A DNA stretch of 64,000 nucleotides from positions 1,665,001 to 1,729,000 of the forward strand of contig NC_019974.1 of assembly GCF_000328685.1 (NCBI RefSeq). Reading direction: 5' to 3'. The translations under genes were made by a program, and so were the position numbers. The notes beneath the pieces are model-generated. The model was not told the origin of the DNA. It ran no database searches and was given only the letters and a program-made list of their open reading frames with translations. Source of the stretch: Natronococcus occultus SP4 (GTDB lineage: Archaea; Halobacteriota; Halobacteria; Halobacteriales; Natrialbaceae). Of this stretch, positions 18,137 to 27,280 are shown piece after piece. The stretch's first letter is position 1; each line of letters opens with the position of its first letter.

Positions 18137-19543
18137 GTGATCCTTCACTGGCATCGCAGCGATCTGCGAGCGGTCGACAACCGGGGTCTCGCTCGCGCCG
18201 CTCGTGACGACCGGGTGCTTCCCCTGTACGTTCTCGATCCGACCGTCCTCGAGCACGCCTCACCCGTCCGGGTCGCCTGTCTCCTGGAGGCGCTCGGGGC
18301 GCTTCGATCGTGGTACCGGGATCGGGGTGGCGACGTCCTCGTCGTTCGCGGCGATGCGAGCGAGGTTCTCCCGGCCGTGGCGACCGACCGCGACGCCGCG
18401 CGGGTCGTCTGGAACGAGGACGTCGGCGGGCTCGCCCAGCGGCGCGACAGCGCAGTCCGGACGGCCCTCGAGGACGTGGGTGTCGACCACGAGTCGGTCG
18501 TCGACGGGCTCCATCACGAGCCCGGCTCGATCTCGCCGAACGAGGGCGAGCACTACTCGGTGTTTTCGTACTTCTGGAAGAAGTGGCGCGACAGGGAGAA
18601 AGCCGATCCGGCTGCGGCGCCGACCGGGGAGGACCTCGCGGGCTTCGAGGGCGAGCGCGGGTCGCTTCCGTCGGTCGCCGACCTCGGGTTCGAGGACCCT
18701 GAAGCGGATCCACAACCGGTGACTCGAACGGCGGCCCGGGAGCGCCTCGAGGCGTTCTGCTCGGGACCGATCTATCGGTACGCGGACGATCGAGACGTCC
18801 CCGCGGCGGCTGGGACATCGCGGCTCTCGGTACATTTCAAGTGGGGGACGATCGGCCCGCGGGAGGTGTACGCCGCGACCGAACGAGCCCGCGAGGACGC
18901 CGAAAGCGAGGCCGAACGGGAGAGCGTCACCGCGTTCCGACGGCAGCTTGCGTTCCGCGAGTTCTACGCCCACGTGCTGGCGTTCAATCCCGAGAGCGTC
19001 ACGGAGAACCTCAAGACCGGCGAGAACGCAATCGAGTGGCGAAACGACCCCGACGAGCTCGCGGCCTGGACGACCGGAGAGACCGGGTATCCGATCGTCG
19101 ACGCCGGGATGCGCCAGCTCCGGACGGACGGGTGGGTCCACAACCGCGTCCGGATGCTGGCTGCCTCGTTTCTCACGAAAGATCTGCTGATCGACTGGCG
19201 GAAGGGGTACGACTGGTACCGTCGCCACCTGGCCGACCACGAGACCGCGAGCGACGTCGCGGGCTGGCAGTGGGCGGCCTCGACGGGCGCGGACGCCCAG
19301 CCGTACTTCCGGGTGTTCAACCCGATGAAGCAGGGCCGGGAGTACGATCCCGACGCCGAGTACATCCGCGAGCACGTCCCGGAGCTCGCGGACGTCCCCG
19401 CCGAGCGGATCCACGAGTGGGATGAGCTCGTCCCCGCGGACCGGGCCGAGCTGGCGCCGGCGTACCCCGAACCGATCGTCGACCACTCGAGCAGGCGCTC
19501 GGCGGCGATCGAGGCGTTCGAACGAGCGTCCGGCGGGAAGTAG
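18137..19543 (+). CDS. phr: Deoxyribodipyrimidine photolyase (cryptochrome/photolyase family)
   Basis: A 468-residue light-driven DNA repair enzyme. The N-terminal alpha/beta domain begins ILHWHRSDLRAVDNRGLARA, the family start. The FAD-binding helical half carries LSVHFKWGTIGPREVY, RQLAFREFYAHVL, GYPIVDAGMRQLRTDGWVHNR (the most conserved photolyase block) and WQWAASTGADAQPYFRVFNP, each cited in part as a landmark. Length matches class I CPD photolyases; a cryptochrome role cannot be excluded. Start is GTG, supported by the TATA box at 18108. Confidence 0.95.
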   Translation: MILHWHRSDLRAVDNRGLARAARDDRVLPLYVLDPTVLEHASPVRVACLLEALGALRSWYRDRGGDVLVVRGDASEVLPAVATDRDAARVVWNEDVGGLAQRRDSAVRTALEDVGVDHESVVDGLHHEPGSISPNEGEHYSVFSYFWKKWRDREKADPAAAPTGEDLAGFEGERGSLPSVADLGFEDPEADPQPVTRTAARERLEAFCSGPIYRYADDRDVPAAAGTSRLSVHFKWGTIGPREVYAATERAREDAESEAERESVTAFRRQLAFREFYAHVLAFNPESVTENLKTGENAIEWRNDPDELAAWTTGETGYPIVDAGMRQLRTDGWVHNRVRMLAASFLTKDLLIDWRKGYDWYRRHLADHETASDVAGWQWAASTGADAQPYFRVFNPMKQGREYDPDAEYIREHVPELADVPAERIHEWDELVPADRAELAPAYPEPIVDHSSRRSAAIEAFERASGGK

Positions 19544-19616
19544 CCGACCCGTACGGCCGTTGTCAGAAACCGACACGGAACAGCATTCTTATCGACGGCT
19601 GGCTGGTAGCGTCCGT

Positions 19617-19919
19617 ATGGCCGCCCCGAGCAAGAGGTCGCCGGATCCGGACGGGGACCGTCCGTCGAAGGCGATTATCGCGGCGATCGCCTGTCACGAG
19701 GGCGTCGACGTAACGGCAGTCGAGCCCCCGGCGTACGATCCCCTGTACAGCGTCGTGGACCCCGGCGCGCTCGACGAGATCTTTCGGGAACACGCCTCAC
19801 CCACGACGCGGGTTACGCTCACGTACGCCGGCTACGAGGTTATCGTCTTCGGCGACGGCCGGGTCGAGGTCACCGATCCGCCCACCGGCGAGACGGTCGC
19901 ACGCCGGTTTCGTGACTGA
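19617..19919 (+). CDS. HalOD1-type output domain protein
   Basis: A 100-residue protein matching the HalOD1 domain, a small module found at the end of haloarchaeal signalling proteins or alone. Landmarks are KAIIAAIACHEGVDVTAVEPP, YDPLYSVVDPGALDEIF and a final beta pair VTLTYAGYEVIVFGDGRVEV (partly cited). Its role is thought to be in signal output; no partner kinase or receiver is nearby. A TTCTTATCG box about 30 bases before the ATG at 19617 supports the start. Confidence 0.75.
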   Translation: MAAPSKRSPDPDGDRPSKAIIAAIACHEGVDVTAVEPPAYDPLYSVVDPGALDEIFREHASPTTRVTLTYAGYEVIVFGDGRVEVTDPPTGETVARRFRD

Positions 19920-19924
19920 GACGC

Positions 19925-20998
19925 CTACTCCTCGCCGATCGTGACCGTGCCGCCGGTCTCGCTCGAACGGTAGATTCCGTCGATCACCCGCTGGACTGCC
20001 AGGGCCTGCTGGACGCTGTCGCTGACGTCGTCGTCGCCGCCCGCGATCGCGTCGAAGAACGCCCGCTGTTCCTCGGTGTGGGTGTCGTTCTGTCGAGTCT
20101 CGATCGAGGTGTCCTCGAGGTGATCCGGTCCGGCCGTGCTCGCCGAGTGAACCGAGAGATCGCCGTCGAGGAGGTCGAACACCGCGGCCGATTCGGTCCC
20201 GCGGACGACGAACTCGTTGTTCTCCGGGCGGTTGGTCGCCCAGGCGACCTCCAGTGAGATCGTGCGATCGTCCTCGGTCCGGATGAACGCGCTCGCGGAG
20301 TCGTCGACGTCGAAGCCGGCCGGCCCGGCGTCGTCGCCCCACATCTCGAGGTAGGCGTACTCCTCCTGGGTGCCGAACTCGCCGCGGGTGACGCCGTTTA
20401 CCTCCGTGACCGTCGGATATCCGAGCAAGTACAGCGAGAGATCGATCGCGTGAACGCCCAGATCGATGAGCGCGCCGCCGCCGGCGATCTGGCGGCGGGT
20501 GAACCACGACCCTCGCCCGGGGATCCCCCGCCGACGGACGTAGTTCGCCTCGACGTGGGTAACGTCTCCGAGCTCGCCGCGGTCGATCCGGTTTCTGACG
20601 ATCCGAACCGTGTTCGCGAACCGGTTGTTGAACCCGATCATCCCGAGCCCGTCGCTGTCGGCCGCGGCGGTCGCGATCCGATCGGCGCTTTCCAGGGAGT
20701 GAGCGAGCGGTTTCTCGAGAAGCACGTGGCGGTTCCGATCAAAGGCGTCGACCGCGTACTCCTCGTGGTACTTGTTCGGCGTCGTGATGATTACGGCGTC
20801 GACGTCGTCGTACAGCTCCTGGTGGTCGTCGTAGACGTCGACGTCGTATCGTCTGGCGAACCGGGTCCGAGCGTCTGCCGCAACGTCCATCCCGCCGACC
20901 AGGGGGACGTCGAGGTCGAGGAGCCGCTCGGCGTGGTAGCGGCCGATGTTCCCGAGGCCAACGATACCGGTTCTGATATCGCCTCGTGCTGTCGTCAT
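19925..20998 (-). CDS. Gfo/Idh/MocA-family oxidoreductase
   Basis: A 357-residue NAD(P)-dependent sugar or polyol dehydrogenase. The Rossmann motif GIVGLGNIGRYHAERL opens the protein. The EKPLAHS segment holds the family's conserved EKP lysine. Later ALIDLGVHAIDLSLYLLG contains the catalytic-region histidine, and the C-terminal beta domain ends SSETGGTVTIGEE. The ATG at 20998 (MTTARGDIR) starts just before the Rossmann strand. It is the last gene on the strand of the sugar ABC cluster, 238 bases after the ATPase gene, so it may have its own promoter. It probably oxidises the imported sugar or a derivative. Confidence 0.85.
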   Translation of the reverse strand: MTTARGDIRTGIVGLGNIGRYHAERLLDLDVPLVGGMDVAADARTRFARRYDVDVYDDHQELYDDVDAVIITTPNKYHEEYAVDAFDRNRHVLLEKPLAHSLESADRIATAAADSDGLGMIGFNNRFANTVRIVRNRIDRGELGDVTHVEANYVRRRGIPGRGSWFTRRQIAGGGALIDLGVHAIDLSLYLLGYPTVTEVNGVTRGEFGTQEEYAYLEMWGDDAGPAGFDVDDSASAFIRTEDDRTISLEVAWATNRPENNEFVVRGTESAAVFDLLDGDLSVHSASTAGPDHLEDTSIETRQNDTHTEEQRAFFDAIAGGDDDVSDSVQQALAVQRVIDGIYRSSETGGTVTIGEE

Positions 20999-21236
20999 GT
21001 CGTCGTCCGTCGTTGTGAGTGGTGGTTCGGCATGGTGGTTCGAGTTCGGGACACTCGTGCGGACGTTTGCAGTCAGTTTCCTTTGTTCCGTCGTTCGTTC
21101 ACCGGTGCGATTCGTTACACGAGCGGTTTTGCTGTGTCTACTGATAGCTATTCTCAATGTAGGTGAAACTATCGGCCCACAGCCGTCGCCGGATCCCGAG
21201 CGGTCGTCTCGAGGACGGAACGTGATCGACGACGCC
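20999..21236. other. Gap between sugar ATPase and oxidoreductase genes
   Basis: 238 bases without a credible gene. On the minus strand an A/T-rich stretch near 21120-21165 (ending before ACACAGCAAAACC) could hold a promoter for the oxidoreductase. No clear hairpin or T-tract terminator was seen. Confidence 0.4.
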
Positions 21237-22424
21237 TCAGTCCTCGGCCTCGGTCGGGGTCGTTCCCGGCTCCGATCCCGAGCGGTCGGCGATTCCGTGG
21301 ACGAGCGCCTCCCCGCTCGACGTATCGAAAAGATGAATTTTCGAACCGTCGAAGACGACTTCGACGGCTTCCCCCTCCCTGAGATCGGTGTCCGGCGAGA
21401 CGCTCATCAACAGCTGATCGGACGACGTCATCGGATCCTCCTCCATCGACTGCTCCGCCCCTTCATCGAGCAGGAGGTAGACGAAGATCTCGTCGCCCAT
21501 CGGCTCGAGGACGTCCGTCGTCACCTCGATCGCTCCCGTCGAGTGGGCCAAATCGTCGGCCCCGCGCACGAGATGAACGTCCTCGGGTCGAACGCCGAGC
21601 GTGACGTCGTCGCCGACGCCGACGTCGGAGACCGTCGCGGGATCGAACTCGAGATCGAAGTTCTCCGTCTCGAGGCCGTCGGCGACGACCGTTCCCTCGG
21701 CGAAGTTCATCGAAGGGGAGCCGATGAAGCCGGCGACGAACAGGTTGGCGGGCTGGTTGTAACAGACCAGCGGCGGGTCGATCTGCTGGAGCTGGCCCGC
21801 GTTGATGACGGCGATCCGATCGGACATCGTCATCGCCTCGGCCTGGTCGTGGGTGACGTAGATGATCGTCGTATCCAGCTGCTTGTGCAGGCGCTGGAGT
21901 TCGGTCCGCATGTGGACCCGGAGCTTCGCGTCCAGGTTCGCCAGCGGCTCGTCCATCAGGAAGACGTCCGGATTGCGCACGATCGCGCGGGCGATCGCGA
22001 CGCGCTGGCGCTGGCCGCCGGACATCTCGTCGGGCATCCGATCGAGCATCCCCTCGAGCTGGACGATCTCGGCGGCCGTCTCGACGCGGCGTTCGATCTC
22101 TTCGTCCTCGAACGTCCGCAGCCGGAGGCCAAACGAGATGTTGTCGAAGACGTCCATGTGGGGAAACAGCGCGATGTTCTGGAAGACCATCGCGACGCCC
22201 CGGTCCTTCGGTGCGAGGTTCGTGACGTCCGTTTCGCCGATACGGACCGTCCCCTCGCTGGGCCGGGTCAATCCCGCGATGGTCTCCATCGTCGTCGACT
22301 TGCCACAGCCCGAGGGGCCGACGAGACAGACGAACTCTCCGTCTTTGATCTCGAGGTTCATGTCGTCGACCGCGACAACGTCCTCGTACCGTTTCGTAAC
22401 GTGTTCGAGTTGTACTCGTGCCAT
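21237..22424 (-). CDS. Sugar ABC importer ATPase (MalK/UgpC type)
   Basis: A 395-residue ATPase of the carbohydrate-uptake CUT1 class. Walker A GPSGCGKST is at 36-44, the signature MSGGQRQR near 136, and Walker B VFLMDEPLANLDAKLR follows. Residues from about 240 form the MalK-type OB-fold regulatory domain (GVRPEDVHL). CUT1 ATPases couple with paired permeases such as the two genes just upstream. Three bases separate it from the permease stop, so it is co-transcribed. Confidence 0.93.
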   Translation of the reverse strand: MARVQLEHVTKRYEDVVAVDDMNLEIKDGEFVCLVGPSGCGKSTTMETIAGLTRPSEGTVRIGETDVTNLAPKDRGVAMVFQNIALFPHMDVFDNISFGLRLRTFEDEEIERRVETAAEIVQLEGMLDRMPDEMSGGQRQRVAIARAIVRNPDVFLMDEPLANLDAKLRVHMRTELQRLHKQLDTTIIYVTHDQAEAMTMSDRIAVINAGQLQQIDPPLVCYNQPANLFVAGFIGSPSMNFAEGTVVADGLETENFDLEFDPATVSDVGVGDDVTLGVRPEDVHLVRGADDLAHSTGAIEVTTDVLEPMGDEIFVYLLLDEGAEQSMEEDPMTSSDQLLMSVSPDTDLREGEAVEVVFDGSKIHLFDTSSGEALVHGIADRSGSEPGTTPTEAED

Positions 22425-22427
22425 AGT

Positions 22428-23468
22428 TTACTCCTTGAGTGCGCCCGCGGTGAGCCCGCTGACGATCTTCTCCTGGGCCACGATCACCAGGATCGCGACC
22501 GGGAGAACACCGATGATACTCGAGGCGGCCATCAGGTTGAACAGAATCTCGTACTGCCCCTGATAGCCCAGAATCCCCTCGAGGATCGGCGCCCAGTTCT
22601 CCGGCTGACCGTCGGTCATCAGGAACGAGAAGAAGAACTCGTTGTATACCGCGATGAACGTCAACACGCCGGCGGTCGCGACCCCGGGTGCTGACAGCGG
22701 GATGATGACCCGGAACAGCGCGCCCAGGCGGGTCGTCCCCTCGACCCGGGCCGCGTCCTCGAGGCCGTCGGGGATCTGTGCGTAGAAGGTTGTGAGGATG
22801 AAGATCGCCAGCGGCATGAAGATCGCCGAGATCGGCATCACCATCGCCCCCGGCGTGTTGTACAGCGTCCCGTCGCTCATGACCGGCTCGAGGACGGAGA
22901 CCGGCGTGTTGAACAGATCGTTCAGCGGGATGAAAAACGCCGCCGGCGGGAAAAACGAGACGAGCAGGACGAGCAACATCATCGGCGTCTTCCCCGGAAA
23001 CTCGAGGCGACCGAAGGCGTAGCCAGCGAGGCTGGCGACGACCAGCACCAGCACCGTGGAGGCCGTCGCGATGACGAAGCTGTTGAACATGTACCAGTGG
23101 AACGGCAGGGTCTGGAAGACCTCGACGAACGCGCCCGGGTTGAATCCGTTCGGCGTAAAGACGATGTCTTGGAGTTGGCCCTCGGGGGTCAATGCGACCA
23201 TCAGCAACCAGTAGAAGGGAAACAGCGTCGTAAACAGGAAGAAAATCGCCGCGACGTAGAACATCGCCCTGTAGACGCGCTGGGGGTTCTGGATCGACCG
23301 GTCGACCCACCGGGAGAACGGCCCGCGTTCGATCTCGGCGTCCTCGGCGCGGCCAAGTGCCGTGCCGCCGTCCGCGAGTCGGCTTCGTGGACCGCCGTCC
23401 GGCCGGTAGCGACCGGATCCATCGCGGTCGGCTCCGTCGTCGGTCGGCTCGTGATCGTTCGGGCTCAT
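22428..23468 (-). CDS. Sugar ABC importer permease (MalG/UgpE type)
   Basis: A 346-residue inner-membrane permease with six core helices. The coupling EAA loop is visible (IPDGLEDAARVEGTTRLGAL), as is the C-terminal KE end typical of MalG. About 70 hydrophilic acidic residues precede the first helix, which is long for the family. The ATG at 23468 overlaps the stop of the preceding permease (ATGA arrangement). The frame is open much further upstream, but that is shadow of the neighbour. Confidence 0.9.
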   Translation of the reverse strand: MSPNDHEPTDDGADRDGSGRYRPDGGPRSRLADGGTALGRAEDAEIERGPFSRWVDRSIQNPQRVYRAMFYVAAIFFLFTTLFPFYWLLMVALTPEGQLQDIVFTPNGFNPGAFVEVFQTLPFHWYMFNSFVIATASTVLVLVVASLAGYAFGRLEFPGKTPMMLLVLLVSFFPPAAFFIPLNDLFNTPVSVLEPVMSDGTLYNTPGAMVMPISAIFMPLAIFILTTFYAQIPDGLEDAARVEGTTRLGALFRVIIPLSAPGVATAGVLTFIAVYNEFFFSFLMTDGQPENWAPILEGILGYQGQYEILFNLMAASSIIGVLPVAILVIVAQEKIVSGLTAGALKE

Positions 23469-24496
23469 CAGTAGAATCCCGCCTCCGTATCCCGGAACAG
23501 GACGATGTACACCGAGATGAACAGGCCGATGACCAGCGCCGTCAGGAAGGCCACGGCAGCGGCCGTCCCGAAGATGCGGGTACCGCCGAACATCGCCTCG
23601 ACGACCATGCAGGTCAGCGACGGAACGGTCGTACAGCCGACGCTCGACTCGATCAGCCCGTACACGCGCATCGCGTCCATCGTTCGGAACAGCATCGCGA
23701 CCAGCAGCGCCGGCAGGATCAACGGCAGCGTGATCAGTTTGAACCGCTTCCAGGGCGAGGCGCCCGCGACCTTGGCGACGTCGTAGAGGCTCCGATCGAC
23801 GCTCTGGAGCCCGGCGAGGATCAACAGCGCCATGAACGCCGTCGACTTCCAGATGTCGGCGACCAGCACGATGACGAACGCGTCCTGGCTGTCCGCGAGC
23901 GGGTTCGGACCGAACAGGCCGAGCCACTGCATCAGGTCGGTCCCGAAGCCGACCTCCGGCTGGAACAGCAGGAAGAAGATCATCCCCTGGATGACGATCG
24001 GGACGGCCCACGGGAGGATGATCGCGACTCTGACCCAGCGCCGGCCGCGGAACTCCTGGTCGAGGATCAGCGCCTGTCCGAAGCCGAAGACCGTCTCGAA
24101 GAAGACGCTGATGACCGCGAAGCCGAGGGTGACGAACAGCGCCTGCTGGAGGAGTGGCACGCCGAACTCGACGAACGGGAACGCCCCCGACAGCGACACG
24201 TCCATGAACTGCTGGGCCAGCCTGACGTCGCCAGTGAGCACGTCGACGTAGTTCTCGACGCCGACGAAACCACCCAGCGTCTCCCCGCCCCGGGTCCGGT
24301 CCTCCTGGAGTGACATGACGAACGTCATGAGCAGCGGGTAGAAGGCGATGAAGGCGAGCAACAGGAACGAGGGGATCAACAGGAGGTAGGCGTAGGCCGC
24401 CTCGCTCAGTCCCTCCATCCAGTTGACGACGGCGTTCCCCGTGCGTTCGCGTTCGGGGGTCTCGCCGCCGATCGCCGCGTCGGTATCACTGGACAT
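23468..24496 (-). CDS. Sugar ABC importer permease (MalF/UgpA type)
   Basis: About 342 residues with six helices. The EAA-type coupling loop reads LYDVAKVAGASPWKRFKLI, followed by TLPLILPAL. I choose the ATG at 24496 over the GTG at 24505: on the minus strand AGGTGA, complementary to the 16S 3' end, lies 5 bases before that ATG. It overlaps the binding-protein gene by 11 bases and the next permease by one base, consistent with one operon. Confidence 0.9.
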   Translation of the reverse strand: MSSDTDAAIGGETPERERTGNAVVNWMEGLSEAAYAYLLLIPSFLLLAFIAFYPLLMTFVMSLQEDRTRGGETLGGFVGVENYVDVLTGDVRLAQQFMDVSLSGAFPFVEFGVPLLQQALFVTLGFAVISVFFETVFGFGQALILDQEFRGRRWVRVAIILPWAVPIVIQGMIFFLLFQPEVGFGTDLMQWLGLFGPNPLADSQDAFVIVLVADIWKSTAFMALLILAGLQSVDRSLYDVAKVAGASPWKRFKLITLPLILPALLVAMLFRTMDAMRVYGLIESSVGCTTVPSLTCMVVEAMFGGTRIFGTAAAVAFLTALVIGLFISVYIVLFRDTEAGFY

Positions 24497-25940
24497 CCTG
24501 TTCACCTACGTCGGCCTCACTGGCCTCGAGTCGGTCCGCCAGGTCGGCCATCGCCTCCTCGGGCGACTTCACGCCCCGATAGGCTGCGTTCACCTCCTGA
24601 TAGATGTGGGCCGACTGCTCCGGCCAGATGTCGGTTACGGGCCGCGGAACGGCGTTCTCGCCCGCGATCTCGATGGTCTCGGCGTACTCCGCGACGGGAC
24701 CGATCTCCTCGGGGTCGACGTCCTCGAGCAGTTCGACGATCGGCGGGATCCAGCCCTGGACCTCGAATACCGTAAGCATCACCTCCTCGGTCGCGAACGC
24801 CTCCAACACCTGGGTCGCCTCCTCCTGGTTTTCGCTCGCGGGGTTCAGCGTCAGGTGCCAGCCGCCGAGCGCGGCGGCGGTCCCTCCGAGACCGTCGTAG
24901 GCGGCCTCGTCCTCCTCGACGCCGTAGGGCATCGGCATCATCCCGACCTGATCGCCCATTCCGTCGTCGTGAGCGATCGCGATCGAGTACGGCCAGTTGC
25001 GGTGCATCACGACGTTGCCGCCCGCGAAGGGACCGCGAGCGTCTTCCTCGGTGTACTGGACGATCGCGGTCGGAGCGATCTGTTCGTACCCCTCGAGGGC
25101 GTGCTCGTCGTCTTGACCCCGAACGAACGTCCGCATCATCCGGATGGCGTCGAGGACGGGTTCCTCGTCGACCGTGACCTCGCGGCCGCCCGCCTCGAAC
25201 AGTTCGTCGAGACCGCCGAAGTACGCGCCGCCCCAGGTGCTTATCACCTCGTTGAACGTACAGCAGGCCAACCCCTCGTAGGCGGCCGCCTGCGTAGTGA
25301 ATCCGAAGTCGACGCCGGAGTCGGCGCGGACGTCGGCCGCGACCTCCGAGAACTCCTGCCAGGACATCGGCTCGGTCCCCCAGTCCTCGGTGTCGTACCC
25401 CGCGTCCTCGGCGAGGTCTTCCCGGTACTGCATCGTCCCGAAGTCGGGAAACAGCGGGAGTGCGTGCAACTCGCCCGTCTCAGGGTGGCGAGCGGTTTCG
25501 ACCGCCGCCTCGAGGTACTCGTTCTCGATCAGGCCGAGCGTCTCGTTCGAGAGCCGATCCTCGAGGTTGACCGTCTGCTCGCGCAGGATAAACGGGATCG
25601 TCCACCCGCTGTCCATCATGAAGAGATCCGGCTGGGACCGTTCCGCCTGGAGCGCGGACTGTGCGGCGGATCTGCGCTGTTCGGTCTCGTCCGGTCCGGT
25701 GCGGACCGACACGGTGATATCCTCGTCGAGGCCGGCGTCCCAGAGGGCCTGATGTAACTCACCCTCCGGATCCATGATGTCCTGAAAGTCCGTATCGCCG
25801 TAGGCGACGACCGCCCCTTCCTCGGCGCCACGACCGAGACACCCCGCTATCCCGCCGGCGCCGACCGCTGAGGCCGCCGCGACGAACGACCGGCGCGAGA
25901 CCCCAAGGGATGTTGTCCGTTCACATCTGTCTGGCACCAT
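24486..25940 (-). CDS. Sugar ABC importer substrate-binding lipoprotein
   Basis: A 484-residue family 1 (MalE/UgpB-like) binding protein. A Tat signal (SRRSFV, RR at 16-17) is followed by a hydrophobic stretch and lipobox Cys34 (GIAGCLG), so it is probably exported folded and lipid-anchored. The mature part has the typical PDLFMMDSGWTIPF and PLFPDFGTMQYREDL segments. The ligand is probably a sugar, perhaps a disaccharide such as trehalose or maltose given the TrmB neighbour; this is inferred. First gene of the operon after its own promoter. Confidence 0.92.
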   Translation of the reverse strand: MVPDRCERTTSLGVSRRSFVAAASAVGAGGIAGCLGRGAEEGAVVAYGDTDFQDIMDPEGELHQALWDAGLDEDITVSVRTGPDETEQRRSAAQSALQAERSQPDLFMMDSGWTIPFILREQTVNLEDRLSNETLGLIENEYLEAAVETARHPETGELHALPLFPDFGTMQYREDLAEDAGYDTEDWGTEPMSWQEFSEVAADVRADSGVDFGFTTQAAAYEGLACCTFNEVISTWGGAYFGGLDELFEAGGREVTVDEEPVLDAIRMMRTFVRGQDDEHALEGYEQIAPTAIVQYTEEDARGPFAGGNVVMHRNWPYSIAIAHDDGMGDQVGMMPMPYGVEEDEAAYDGLGGTAAALGGWHLTLNPASENQEEATQVLEAFATEEVMLTVFEVQGWIPPIVELLEDVDPEEIGPVAEYAETIEIAGENAVPRPVTDIWPEQSAHIYQEVNAAYRGVKSPEEAMADLADRLEASEADVGEQDVQ

Positions 25941-25978
25941 CCCTGTTTGAGACCACTTTCAGAACCTTAATTGTTGGC

Positions 25979-25986
25979 GTATAAAG
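25979..25986 (-). promoter_or_regulatory. TATA box of the sugar importer operon
   Basis: On the minus strand TTTATACG lies about 40 bases before the binding-protein ATG, implying a short leader. A palindrome sits 20 bases further upstream. Confidence 0.6.
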
Positions 25987-26005
25987 GTCACAATGCGGTG
26001 AAAAT

Positions 26006-26019
26006 CTCTACAAATAGAG
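26006..26019. promoter_or_regulatory. Palindrome upstream of the sugar operon TATA box (operator candidate)
   Basis: CTCTACAAATAGAG has perfect 5-base arms around a 4-base spacer. It lies directly upstream of the TATA box, where an archaeal activator would bind. The TrmB-type regulator encoded just upstream is the obvious candidate. It is not the published Halobacterium TrmB half-site arrangement, so the link is inferred. Confidence 0.45.
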
Positions 26020-26084
26020 CGTATAATCCGACGATACCGTTACGATCGGAAGTTTTGGATCGCCGAGTGTGTCCCGCGAGGCCG

Positions 26085-27149
26085 CTACTCCTCCGGCTCG
26101 GGGGGTTTGTGCCGACCGATGTGGATCTCGTGGGCCTCGACGTCCTCGAGCGCGGCGACCCGGCCGCCGACGGTTACCTCCGCCCCGTCCTCGTTCTCGA
26201 GAGTGATCGCGGCGACCTCCTCGCTGACCTCGAAGGAGACGTCGATGATCTGCCCTCGAACGACCCGCTGGCCGCCGACCTCGACGTCCCGGCCGACGAT
26301 CGTCGCGTAGAACTCCCCGCCCTCCTCGATAATGTCTTTCACGCAGCGCCGGATCGAGGCGTACTTTCGCGGGTAACTGCGCGGGTCCTCGTCCTCGCCC
26401 AGCGTCTCCTCGGCGGTCGTCCAGAGGACGGTGCCGAAAAAGCCCGAGACCAGAAAGCCAAGCGCCGATCGGTTGAAGATGACCCCGTACCGGTCCTTGT
26501 CATCCCGCAGCGCGTCCTGTGTCGCGTAAATCGAGTAGTTACCGTCGGCGACGGCGAGCACCGGCGTCGTGATCCCGCGGCGGGCGCGCGTCGTCGTCGC
26601 GATCGCGGTGTAGTCGAAGTCGCCCGGCGCGGGCGCCTCCGTGGCCGGCGTCACGATCAGGTCGATACTGACGCCGCGTTCGAGCGCGCCCGCGAGTTCG
26701 TCCTCGAAACGGGTGAGCAGATCCGGCGTCAGCGACAGCGAGAGTTCGTATTCGGCGTCGGTGATGATCTCCTCGAGGTATCGAAGGATCGTCGAACGGG
26801 ATTTCACCAGCGAGACGGCCTCCGTGTCGCGGGCGGGTGCCGTGTAGCGGGCCTCGAGTTCGTCGATCATCTGCTCGAGGGAGTGTTGGACCTCGTCGAA
26901 GGCGTCGGCCGGATCGATCGCGACCACCTTCATCGGTCGGGACTCGCGCAGCTCGACCAGCCCCCGATCGCTCAGACTCCGGACGGTGTCGTAGACGCGG
27001 GGCTGGGGTATTTCGGTGCGGTCCGCGATTTCGCTCGCGGTCAGCTGTCCCTGCTCGAGGACGGTCAGGTAGGCGTCGATCTCGTACTCGCCGAGGTTAA
27101 ACCGCTCTCCGACTCGCTCGACGGTCGAGCGAAGCTCGTCTGGTGCCAT
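26085..27149 (-). CDS. TrmB-family sugar-responsive transcriptional regulator
   Basis: A 354-residue regulator. Residues 15-90 form the TrmB winged helix ([27 protein letters not shown] and [20 protein letters not shown], partly cited). A dimerisation coiled coil follows. The remainder is the sugar-binding domain ([20 protein letters not shown] onward). TrmB proteins in archaea control sugar uptake and central sugar metabolism in response to glucose, maltose or trehalose. The start at 27149 ([17 protein letters not shown]) is the family start. It shares the strand with the importer genes 145 bases downstream and is divergent from the MscS gene. Confidence 0.9.
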   Translation of the reverse strand: MAPDELRSTVERVGERFNLGEYEIDAYLTVLEQGQLTASEIADRTEIPQPRVYDTVRSLSDRGLVELRESRPMKVVAIDPADAFDEVQHSLEQMIDELEARYTAPARDTEAVSLVKSRSTILRYLEEIITDAEYELSLSLTPDLLTRFEDELAGALERGVSIDLIVTPATEAPAPGDFDYTAIATTTRARRGITTPVLAVADGNYSIYATQDALRDDKDRYGVIFNRSALGFLVSGFFGTVLWTTAEETLGEDEDPRSYPRKYASIRRCVKDIIEEGGEFYATIVGRDVEVGGQRVVRGQIIDVSFEVSEEVAAITLENEDGAEVTVGGRVAALEDVEAHEIHIGRHKPPEPEE

Positions 27150-27280
27150 ACTCGGTCGCAGGATTCGAACGGATAAATGATTTATTACAACGCGAGTACT
27201 ACCGCGTTCGAAAATCGAGTCCACGATCGACGGCGACGCCGGTCAGAACCCTTAACCACGCCGGCCATGACTGTGTTGGC

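Noticed and set aside
27150-27175. GGATTCGAAC upstream of the TrmB gene resembles a tRNA T-arm
   Set aside because: No acceptor, D or anticodon stems can be built around it; chance match.
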